Part shown: piece after piece, positions 41,205-48,457 of the stretch
Layout: every line of letters starts with the position of its first letter
How positions within the stretch are numbered: position 1 is the stretch's first letter
Assembly (NCBI RefSeq): GCF_004564235.1
Contig: NZ_SOMN01000005.1
Coordinates: 62,001 to 126,000 of the forward strand
DNA from: Cohnella luojiensis
Lineage (GTDB): Bacteria > Bacillota > Bacilli > Paenibacillales > Paenibacillaceae
Direction of reading: 5' to 3'
DNA length: 64,000 nucleotides
Program-made: the position numbers and the translations under genes
The notes under the pieces: model-generated
What the model was told of the DNA's origin: nothing
Database searches by the model: none
Seen by the model: only the letters and a program-made list of their open reading frames with translations

Positions 41205-42151
41205 ACCGGATGGAAGATCAGCCACGAGTAACAATTTGCATAGTAACCTACAACAGCGCCAAGTATATGAAGGACTGTTTAGAAGGTGTTATAAGCCAAA
41301 TATGGTCTCGGCTAGAAATCATTATTATCGACAATGCATCGTCGGATGATACCGTAGAAACAATTACGAAAAATGGTTACGATGTACGATTGATAGCAAA
41401 TAACGAAAACAAAGGATTTGCTGCAGCTCAGAATCAGGCTATCTTATTGGCTAAAGATTCCGAGTATGTCCTAGTGTTAAACCCAGACGTGGTTCTGGAT
41501 CCGAATTATGTTGCACATCTCGTTGCCTGTATGGAAAGACATCCGAAAGCGGGTAGTGCCTCAGGTTGTTTGACTCTAACGGATTCCCCGCAACAGATCG
41601 ATTCAGCAGGATTAGAAATGAACTGGGCACGGAAAGCGGTGGAAAGAGGAGCGGGTAGATTAGCTTCTGATTTTTCTGAGCCATCCGAAGTGTTTGGAGT
41701 ATCAGGCGCTGCTGCCATATATTCCATGAAAATGATAAACCAAGCCTCTATCGAAGGGCAGTTTTTCGATGAGGATTTTTTCGCATATAAAGAAGACGTT
41801 GATGTCGCTTGGCGAGCTCGGTTACTTGGGTGGAATTCCTGGTATGAGCCATCGGCCAAAGGCCTCCATGTTCGCCAGTGGGGATCCCATAACAGCCGAA
41901 AACAAATTAACATTAAGATACGAAGACATTCTTATCAGAACAGGTATTTGATGATGGTTAAGAATGAGATTTTCGATCTTTCATGGTGGCTAAAGTTACC
42001 TCTCTTGCTTGCTTACGAAGCTGCCATGAATGGATATCTCCTCCTTCGAGATCCCAAAGTACTTGCAGGCAGTTGGCCAGCTCTTATTCATTTGTTGCCA
42101 AAATCATGGCGCAAGAGGAAGATTATACATTCACGTATACGAAGTAGCTAG
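41201..42151 (+). CDS. GT2 family glycosyltransferase, probable rhamnosyltransferase
   Basis: The 316-residue product has VTICIVTYNSAKYMKDCLEGVISQ, EIIIIDNASSDDTVE, NKGFAAAQNQAILLAKDSEYVLVLNPDVVLDP (DxD as NPD), GSASGCLTL and FFAYKEDVDVAWRARLLGW (ED pair), the WbbL-type rhamnosyltransferase pattern. The ATGA overlap with rmlD supports rhamnose as donor. The basic C terminus (KSWRKRKIIHSRIRSS) may contact the membrane. It is the last gene of the rml operon; no clear terminator follows. Confidence 0.88.
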   Translation: MNRMEDQPRVTICIVTYNSAKYMKDCLEGVISQIWSRLEIIIIDNASSDDTVETITKNGYDVRLIANNENKGFAAAQNQAILLAKDSEYVLVLNPDVVLDPNYVAHLVACMERHPKAGSASGCLTLTDSPQQIDSAGLEMNWARKAVERGAGRLASDFSEPSEVFGVSGAAAIYSMKMINQASIEGQFFDEDFFAYKEDVDVAWRARLLGWNSWYEPSAKGLHVRQWGSHNSRKQINIKIRRHSYQNRYLMMVKNEIFDLSWWLKLPLLLAYEAAMNGYLLLRDPKVLAGSWPALIHLLPKSWRKRKIIHSRIRSS

Positions 42152-42181
42152 GTCTGTAGCGAAGAGATATGTCGTCACTGT

Positions 42182-42242
42182 TACATTTTCCCCATATCCC
42201 CATAATGTAATAAGCCTTGAACGTGAAGGTCCGGTACATACT
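42182..42242 (+). repeat. 61-bp repeated element, copy 1
   Basis: Begins TACATTTT and ends ACATACT, with 47 of 61 bases identical to copy 2 at 46595 with no gaps by my count. The first 28 bases form an imperfect inverted repeat, TACATTTT-N12-ATAATGTA. It lies in the 293-base gene-free gap between the GT2 gene and the second ligase; I see nothing else in that gap. Confidence 0.75.
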
Positions 42243-42444
42243 GTATAAGTTGAACTAGAGACTTTCTGTAAGTTCACGTCCTCGAATATGGCTACTCCAC
42301 TTTTTCGATACTTCCTTCTGTAATCTTTCTATAACGCCATCCCTCCTCTGTAGCATTTCACGATATTTGCCGGTGGTTTTTATGATTCGCTAATACGACA
42401 AATTTATCTATAAATCGGCTTTATTCAGTATTAAGTAAACTTAT

Positions 42445-44919
42445 ATGTCAAAAAATACCTATGAAAAAAATGGGACTAATGATATATTGCTAGGAGACAA
42501 CGTTGAGAGTAGGCACCCTATTGTGACAACAAAGTTAGTTCTCAAGGAGCTAAAACGAGCTGCATTTGCATCCAGATCCTCTCTTCGGTTATTTCCTATG
42601 GGAGCCGCTTGGACTATTGTTGGTTATATTCTCCTGATTATGCCTTTTAACCAGGGAATGTTCTACGGAGGAAACGCGAATTTCGAAGGCGGGCTGTTCC
42701 AGATTTTCTTACTGGGAGGCATGTTGTTTGCTTGTCTTGCCGCAGCCTCATGGATAGATAGGAACAATCGGATACAACAAGATCCGTTAGCGATAATCGT
42801 CTGGTTATTGCCTATAGGATACTATATAGCTTCTTTCGACGGTCCCTCTTCGTATTCCGGTCGAACATATTTCTATTTCTATTTATGTCTTACAGCAGTA
42901 TATTTGCTCGCTAGAAAGTTGTCTAATAAGATCCATTGGATGATTGGATTGTTTCTGCTCTCAGGTACTCTCATTTTATTCTTCGGGTACGCCAATTTGT
43001 TTGGTAATCTCCACTATTTAGATGCATTATGGGGAGATTTTCGTTTCGCCTCCGTTTTTCAATATCCAAATGCTTATGGAGCACTTGCTCTAGTAATGAT
43101 TTGCTTATGTCTCTATCTCGGGGTGAACTATCGGAACAAGTGGTTACTAATGGCAGTTACTTTCCTGTTAGTTCCCACGATAATCTCGTTCGTGATGTCT
43201 CTCTCAAGGGGGGCATTTATCGTGGCTTTTCCTGTTCTGGTAGTCACGTTGCTATTATTGCCCTTTCGTAAACAGTTGGTATTAAGCTGCCTTGGATTAT
43301 CGGCTTTGATAATGGCAATCCCTCTGTCAAGACTAATGGTCACGATCGGAGGCCCTCTGCAGATGAGCATGGATGTGTCGTCGAGTTTACGTGGGTGGGC
43401 GATACTTTTTGGTTCCGCTATCGTGTACGCGGCTCTAGCTACACTTATTATCCGTTCGATCTCGGATTGGATGTACGACTTGGGCAAACGGGAGCCGAGA
43501 GATCGGTGGATTATCCCTTCGATCTTTGTTCTTACGGCAACAGTTGGCGTTTTAATTCTAGTCTTAAAACCTCATTGGATTTCTTTCCTCCCTGATCTCT
43601 TGGAGCAGCGGTTACTTAAAATCAACGGAAAAGAAAACAGTATGCTTGAGAGATTCGCATTTTACCGGGATTCGATTAAGATGTGGCAACATCAGCCGAT
43701 ATTCGGCTATGGAGGCAGCGCTTGGAAAACATTGGTATATACTTATCAATCAAATCCCTACGCAAGCATCTTGGCGCATAGCTTTATTTTCCAGACTCTT
43801 GTTGAGACCGGGATGTTCGGAATCTTATCGTTTGTGCTCTTACTTGTTTGGATATTGATACGAGTGTTTCGTAATAGGAGCCGATTGAGTCCGGAATATG
43901 GTGTAATGATTATCATTTTGGCTGTATTAATAATGACTTCGGCCATTGATTTCAATATGAATTTTGGTTATCTGATATGTATGTTGTTTATAGTCATGGG
44001 GATGGTAAGCACTATTGGAAGGCAAGCTTCTGCGAAGATCAAGCCAGTTCCTGTTAGGTTAATTTCCAATGCTGCGAAGCCGATTGCCCATCTGCTCTTT
44101 GCTATCTTTCTCCTATACCAATCCGTGAATCTGATACAAAGCCACTCGTCTTTTAATGCGGCGCAGAATGCGATGCTGCAAAAGAAGCCGGAATCCGTTA
44201 CTTTTTCTTGGATCGACGATGCGATAAAACACGCTAAAGATCACCCAGAATATTCAGCGTTTAAAGTAATGGCATTGCTTATGCGCCACGATGGGCAGCC
44301 TGACGAAGTTTATTTGGAAGAATCTGTAAAGACATTGGGACAAATTAAACTCTTCGAGAAACAGAATATTACTTTAATCGAAGCAGAATTAGCCTTATAT
44401 AAGGTACAGAATCGCATTGACGAAGCTCAAGAGCTCGTTATGAACAACTTAGATGTCTATCCGTGGAACACAATTCTTTACGATCAGGCGATCCTGGGTT
44501 ACTTTACAAAAGGTTTTATTGCTAAACAGGAACATAACTTGGCAAAAGCGGAACAATATTTTCATTCTGCTGTTGATATCTTCAATCGCTTTGACAAGCA
44601 GAAGAACAAGCTTTCCCAATTGCCGATGGGCCAAGCCAAAGGTCTACCGTTCAAGTTAGCGGAAAAATCCATGTTGGCTCTCGGACAAATCTATGCCATG
44701 CTCCATGATTGGGCTACAGCGGAGAAAATATTGAAACCCTTCGTAAGTCAAATTCCCAAGACACGAGACGAGCTAAACGCGAATCGATGGTATGAAGCCG
44801 TTTTGTTTTCCCAAGGAAACTCGCCGGATGCGGTGAAACAACTAAGAAAAGCGGATCCTGATGGTGGGCCAATGATGAAGGAATTACTTGCTTTCATACA
44901 AGAAGGATATTCCAGTTAG
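42445..44919 (+). CDS. O-antigen ligase-like membrane protein with C-terminal TPR region (2 of 2)
   Basis: The 824-residue protein has about twelve to thirteen membrane segments (about 45-570), the ligase-type loop (HQPIFGYGGSAWKTLVYTYQSNPYASILAHSFIFQTLVETGMFGILSF) and a helical-repeat C terminus (about 575-824, with ALYKVQNRIDEAQELVMNNLDVYPW and NLAKAEQYFHSAVDIF). It shares the loop spacing and repeat order with the ligase at 23694 (FQYPNAYGALAL against FQYANAYAVMLL; MSLSRGAFIV against LTLSRGALIV), so the two are diverged paralogues. ATG 42445 has no clear ribosome-binding site; GTG 42523 is another possible start. An SLH gene follows 18 bases later. It may ligate glycan to that protein or polymerise a second glycan. 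Confidence 0.82.
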   Translation: MSKNTYEKNGTNDILLGDNVESRHPIVTTKLVLKELKRAAFASRSSLRLFPMGAAWTIVGYILLIMPFNQGMFYGGNANFEGGLFQIFLLGGMLFACLAAASWIDRNNRIQQDPLAIIVWLLPIGYYIASFDGPSSYSGRTYFYFYLCLTAVYLLARKLSNKIHWMIGLFLLSGTLILFFGYANLFGNLHYLDALWGDFRFASVFQYPNAYGALALVMICLCLYLGVNYRNKWLLMAVTFLLVPTIISFVMSLSRGAFIVAFPVLVVTLLLLPFRKQLVLSCLGLSALIMAIPLSRLMVTIGGPLQMSMDVSSSLRGWAILFGSAIVYAALATLIIRSISDWMYDLGKREPRDRWIIPSIFVLTATVGVLILVLKPHWISFLPDLLEQRLLKINGKENSMLERFAFYRDSIKMWQHQPIFGYGGSAWKTLVYTYQSNPYASILAHSFIFQTLVETGMFGILSFVLLLVWILIRVFRNRSRLSPEYGVMIIILAVLIMTSAIDFNMNFGYLICMLFIVMGMVSTIGRQASAKIKPVPVRLISNAAKPIAHLLFAIFLLYQSVNLIQSHSSFNAAQNAMLQKKPESVTFSWIDDAIKHAKDHPEYSAFKVMALLMRHDGQPDEVYLEESVKTLGQIKLFEKQNITLIEAELALYKVQNRIDEAQELVMNNLDVYPWNTILYDQAILGYFTKGFIAKQEHNLAKAEQYFHSAVDIFNRFDKQKNKLSQLPMGQAKGLPFKLAEKSMLALGQIYAMLHDWATAEKILKPFVSQIPKTRDELNANRWYEAVLFSQGNSPDAVKQLRKADPDGGPMMKELLAFIQEGYSS

Positions 44920-44937
44920 AGAGAGGAGGTGAAATCA

Positions 44938-46467
44938 ATGATAAATAGAATGATCCGCAAAGTTTCTTTACTGGTAAGCTTGACTATGGCTTTGTCGCTT
45001 CTCGTTTCTATTGCAGCTTATGCCGCAACGGAGTTCAAGGGAGTCACGAAATCATCTGATGGCGTAACGGGTTGGGTCTATTCCGATCACAATCTCGGAA
45101 ATGCAGTGACCATTCAAGCTTACGGCAACAACGGATTCGTAGATAATGTGACGTCTAATGCGTATTCCGTCGTAGACAGCGTATACCATGGAGTGTATAC
45201 CGATGTATATGGTACGGTTTACAATGATACGTACACTACTAGTTCGTACCGTTACTTTTTCCACCATATCGTGAATGCCAACACTAACGATGATCTTTTG
45301 TACCGTTTCGGAGGATCAGAGTCGGGGCCTTATAACTTCACTAGCAGTTATGGTGGAGGCGGTGGGGTTCCTGTTGAGGAGAAGCCACCACTGAAAGGCA
45401 ATGTAGCAGTGGAACTAAAGGATGGACAAGCTTTGATCAACGTTTCCGATCTGATTAAAGCAGAGGCGGGTTCGACGATCACGTTCTCTTCGACTCTCGG
45501 CAACTACGAACTTCCAGTATCTCTTTTGTCGTTTGACAAATTAGCGGAAGAACTCGGTACCCCGGCAGCTGATTTGAAGCTAATCGTACAGATCAAGGAT
45601 GTTTCTAACGGAGACAAGTCCTCCCTTGAAAACTCCGCCAAAGCACTTGGCAAGAAATTGCTGGGTGTGCCAGTAGAATTTGTGATTAAGGTAGAGGGCA
45701 ATGACGGCAAGTCCGTAACGATCTCCAACTTCGGGCAATACGTCAAGCGCGTATTGAAACTGAGCGGGACGATCAACCCGTCAAAAACCGTTGGCGTACT
45801 ATTCGATCCAATCACCAATAAGGTGAAATTTATCCCGACGGTGTTCAAAGATGGCGAAGCGATAATGCTGAGCCGTTCGAACTCCATTTATGCGGTATTG
45901 GAATCCGAAGTAACGTTCTCCGACTTGAATGGGCATTGGGCTAAAGCGGACGTGGAGTTACTTGCTAACAAACTTATCGTCGAAGGTTCGAACGGTAAGT
46001 TTGATCCGTCAGGTAACATCACTCGCGCGGAAGCTGCGTCGTTAATCACTCGTGCATTAGCCCTGAAGTCTTCAGTCAGTGCAACAGGTTTGACGGATGT
46101 CGCTGCGGATGCATGGTACGCTGAATCAGTCAATGCCGCATTCGAAGCAGGCATCATCAAAGGTTACAAAGACGGTCAATTCAAACCGGAAGCAATCGCT
46201 ACCCGGAGTGAATTCGCTTCAATGCTGTCGCGTGCGCTGCAAATAGCGGGCAAGAAGCTTTCTCTAACCGATGCCGAAGTTAATGAAGCGCTTGGCGCCT
46301 TTGTTGACAAAAGCGAATTAGGATGGGCAAAAGCTGATATGGCTGTAGCAGTAAAAGCAGGTATTATTAGCGGTTCTAAGGGTGAACTGTCAGGTGAAGA
46401 GACTGCGAATCGTGCGCAAGCTGCAGTAATGCTTTCGCATTTCCTGTCCTACGTAGAGTTTATCTAA
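44938..46467 (+). CDS. Secreted protein with three C-terminal SLH domains, coupled to ligase 2
   Basis: The 509-residue product has a signal peptide (MIRKVSLLVSLTMALSLLVSIAAYA), a Tyr/Asn/Val-rich N-terminal domain (about 35-135), a short Gly-rich hinge (YGGGGGVP), a module ending in QYVKRVLKLSG ... VKFIPTVFKDGE ... NSIYAVLES (about 155-320) and three SLH repeats (about 325-509; ITRAE, ATRSE and ANRAQ). ATG 44938 is eight bases after GAGGAGGT; GTG 44929 overlaps that site. The 18-base gap after the ligase-like gene suggests one transcript, so this may be an acceptor or a partner of the ligase. A large hairpin follows. The pre-SLH module is shared with the SLH protein at 51006. Confidence 0.87.
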   Translation: MINRMIRKVSLLVSLTMALSLLVSIAAYAATEFKGVTKSSDGVTGWVYSDHNLGNAVTIQAYGNNGFVDNVTSNAYSVVDSVYHGVYTDVYGTVYNDTYTTSSYRYFFHHIVNANTNDDLLYRFGGSESGPYNFTSSYGGGGGVPVEEKPPLKGNVAVELKDGQALINVSDLIKAEAGSTITFSSTLGNYELPVSLLSFDKLAEELGTPAADLKLIVQIKDVSNGDKSSLENSAKALGKKLLGVPVEFVIKVEGNDGKSVTISNFGQYVKRVLKLSGTINPSKTVGVLFDPITNKVKFIPTVFKDGEAIMLSRSNSIYAVLESEVTFSDLNGHWAKADVELLANKLIVEGSNGKFDPSGNITRAEAASLITRALALKSSVSATGLTDVAADAWYAESVNAAFEAGIIKGYKDGQFKPEAIATRSEFASMLSRALQIAGKKLSLTDAEVNEALGAFVDKSELGWAKADMAVAVKAGIISGSKGELSGEETANRAQAAVMLSHFLSYVEFI

Positions 46468-46480
46468 TTACATGATTTAC

Positions 46481-46541
46481 GAATTGGAGAGCCATTCCTC
46501 ACAGCATTTTTATGGGCTGAGGAATGGCTCTTTACCAATTC
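46481..46541 (+). terminator. Long inverted repeat, probable terminator
   Basis: AGAGCCATTCCTCA pairs perfectly with TGAGGAATGGCTCT (14 bp), and an outer GAATTGG / CCAATTC adds seven more pairs after a small bulge. The T-run is short (TTTA), and the symmetry allows bidirectional use. Confidence 0.7.
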
Positions 46542-46594
46542 GACGTGAAAGTGAAATAGCTGAATTAAACAATCCAATGTCGGCTGATGTCTCC

Positions 46595-46655
46595 TACATT
46601 TTCCCCAAAGTCCCAAAATGTAATACGCCTTGATTAGGGTGACCCGGCACATACT
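46595..46655 (+). repeat. 61-bp repeated element, copy 2
   Basis: Ungapped match to 42182-42242 (47 of 61 identical). Here the inverted repeat TACATTTT-N12-AAAATGTA is perfect. It ends 34 bases before the SASP start, so it may be part of that gene's control region; CATACTA at 46650-46656 looks like a sporulation-type -10. Confidence 0.75.
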
Positions 46656-46689
46656 AGGTCCATCACAATTCAAGGAGGCTCTTCATACT

Positions 46690-46956
46690 ATGGCGAGAAG
46701 AAATAAGCTGATTGTACCGGAATGCGCAAACGCACTGAAGCAGATGAAATTTGAGATTGCTGCGGAACTCGGTGTACCGATTAGCGGTTTCAGCGGCGAG
46801 GGATTCGATACGGAATTTGCCGGTGAGCTTGGTAGCATATCATCCTCTAATTATGGGAAACAATATTATGGAGATCTGACTTCCAGGGAAACAGGGGCTC
46901 TAGGCGGAGGCATTACCAAAAGGTTGGTTAGCCAAGCGCAGCAAACAATTATATAG
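46690..46956 (+). CDS. Alpha/beta-type small acid-soluble spore protein
   Basis: The 88-residue product has the SASP N-terminal block NKLIVPECANALKQMKFEIAAELGV, with the GPR protease site (FEIA), and the C-terminal DNA-binding block DLTSRETGALGGGITKRLVSQAQQ. These proteins coat spore DNA. Between the two blocks there are about 30 residues (SGFSGEGFDTEFAGELGS...) where the classic family has about six, an enlargement also seen in other Paenibacillaceae as far as I recall. ATG 46690 follows AAGGAGG at about 12 bases. It probably has a forespore promoter; it is unrelated in function to its neighbours. Confidence 0.9.
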   Translation: MARRNKLIVPECANALKQMKFEIAAELGVPISGFSGEGFDTEFAGELGSISSSNYGKQYYGDLTSRETGALGGGITKRLVSQAQQTII

Positions 46957-46979
46957 CTTGGTGGGTAGGCTGCCGTACA

Positions 46980-47008
46980 TTGACACCCCTCGACAATTCC
47001 GGTATTAT
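46980..47008 (+). promoter_or_regulatory. Strong sigma-A promoter for metK
   Basis: Perfect TTGACA at 46980-46985, 17-base spacer, TATTAT at 47003-47008. Confidence 0.8.
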
Positions 47009-47031
47009 TATTTATCGAAGGTTTATCTTAA

Positions 47032-47063
47032 CAGCCTTTTCCAATGGGAATAGGCTGATTTTT
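47032..47063 (+). promoter_or_regulatory. Terminator-like hairpin in the metK leader
   Basis: CAGCC-TT-TTCC and GGGAA-TA-GGCTG pair around a short loop, then ATTTTTA follows. It lies between the promoter and the metK ribosome-binding site. No S-box or T-box riboswitch fits in this short leader. Confidence 0.5.
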
Positions 47064-47083
47064 ATATGTGGAGGTTGGAGACT

Positions 47084-48286
47084 TTGTCGATTAAAGGACG
47101 GCATCTCTTCACATCCGAATCGGTCACTGAGGGCCATCCGGATAAAATATGCGATCAAATATCGGACGCGGTTTTGGACGCGTTCTTGGAAGCGGACCCT
47201 TATGCCCGCGTAGCATGCGAAGTATCGGTAGCAACTGGACTTGTACTTGTTATCGGTGAAATCAGCAGTAAAGCGGATTATGTCGATATCTCCGCGATTG
47301 CGCGTCGCACGATTAAGGAAATCGGGTATACCCGTGCTAAGTACGGCTTCGACTCCAGCACGTGCGCTGTGTTGACTTCCCTTAACGAACAGTCAGCGGA
47401 CATCGCGCAAGGCGTTAACGCTGCTCTTGAGAGCCGTGACGGCAAAGATATTCAACAAGAGAACGAAGATATCGGTGCAGGCGACCAAGGATTGATGTTC
47501 GGTTTCGCATCGAACGAGACACCTGAGTTCATGCCTCTCCCGATTGCTCTAGCTCATCGTTTGTCTCGTCGCTTGTCCGAGGTGCGTAAGAACGGTAAGC
47601 TTGACTACTTGCGTCCGGACGGCAAGACTCAAGTAACGGTTCAATACGAAGACGGTAAGCCGGTTCGCGTGGATACAATCGTTATATCGACGCAACATTC
47701 CGAGGATATTACGCTGGAGCAAATCCAAAACGATATTCGCGAGCACGTCATCTATCCGGAAGTTTCTTCCGAATGGCTGGATGCCGATACCAAATTCTTC
47801 ATCAACCCGACGGGCCGTTTCGTTATTGGTGGACCTCAAGGAGATGCCGGATTGACTGGTCGTAAGATCATCGTAGATACTTACGGTGGATATGCACGTC
47901 ACGGCGGCGGCGCTTTCTCCGGTAAGGATCCAACGAAGGTTGACCGTTCCGCAGCTTATGCGGCTCGTTACGTAGCGAAGAATATCGTAGCTGCTGGTTT
48001 AGCTGACAAATGCGAAATCCAATTGGCTTACGCGATCGGCGTAGCTAGCCCGGTATCCATCAACGTAGATACTTACGGAACGGGTAAGGTTGAAGAAGAG
48101 AAGCTTGTTGAACTGATCGTCAACAACTTCGACCTTCGTCCGGCAGGCATCATCAAGATGCTTGATCTGCGTCGTCCGATCTACCGCCAGACAGCTGCTT
48201 ACGGCCACTTCGGCCGCACGGACGTTGATCTTCCGTGGGAGCGTCTGGACAGAGTAGAAGCCCTTAAACAAGGCGCTCAGGCATAA
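47084..48286 (+). CDS. metK: S-adenosylmethionine synthetase
   Basis: The 400-residue product matches MetK throughout: [55 protein letters not shown], the P-loop-like [21 protein letters not shown] and DLPWERLD at the end. It makes S-adenosylmethionine from methionine and ATP. I choose TTG 47084, nine bases after GGAGG, because the family begins M(S/x)xxRxLFTSE; ATG 47066 would put six extra residues in front and overlaps the ribosome-binding site. It has its own promoter and terminator and stands between two SLH genes. Confidence 0.97.
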   Translation: MSIKGRHLFTSESVTEGHPDKICDQISDAVLDAFLEADPYARVACEVSVATGLVLVIGEISSKADYVDISAIARRTIKEIGYTRAKYGFDSSTCAVLTSLNEQSADIAQGVNAALESRDGKDIQQENEDIGAGDQGLMFGFASNETPEFMPLPIALAHRLSRRLSEVRKNGKLDYLRPDGKTQVTVQYEDGKPVRVDTIVISTQHSEDITLEQIQNDIREHVIYPEVSSEWLDADTKFFINPTGRFVIGGPQGDAGLTGRKIIVDTYGGYARHGGGAFSGKDPTKVDRSAAYAARYVAKNIVAAGLADKCEIQLAYAIGVASPVSINVDTYGTGKVEEEKLVELIVNNFDLRPAGIIKMLDLRRPIYRQTAAYGHFGRTDVDLPWERLDRVEALKQGAQA

Positions 48287-48309
48287 GTTCAACTCATCTA
48301 AATAATAGC

Positions 48310-48345
48310 GAAGACCTAAACCCAATTGGTGTTTAGGTCTTTTTG
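48310..48345 (+). terminator. Rho-independent terminator after metK
   Basis: AAGACCTAAAC pairs with GTTTAGGTCTT around a short loop, then TTTTT. Confidence 0.92.
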
Positions 48346-48457
48346 CATTCTTTAAATATGTCTAAAGGTATAGAAGTTTGTCGATTTATATGGTATTTTC
48401 GTAGGAACGGGGAGGGAAAATTTCCCTTTACTAATAAATTTCAGGAGGTAAGCGGAA

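Noticed and set aside
42152-42444. Remnant of a mobile element between the GT2 gene and ligase 2
   Set aside because: No transposase piece or terminal inverted repeats found; only the 61-bp element stands out.
46957-47083. S-box (SAM) riboswitch or T-box upstream of metK
   Set aside because: The leader after the promoter is only about 70 bases and lacks the S-box core or a T-box sequence.
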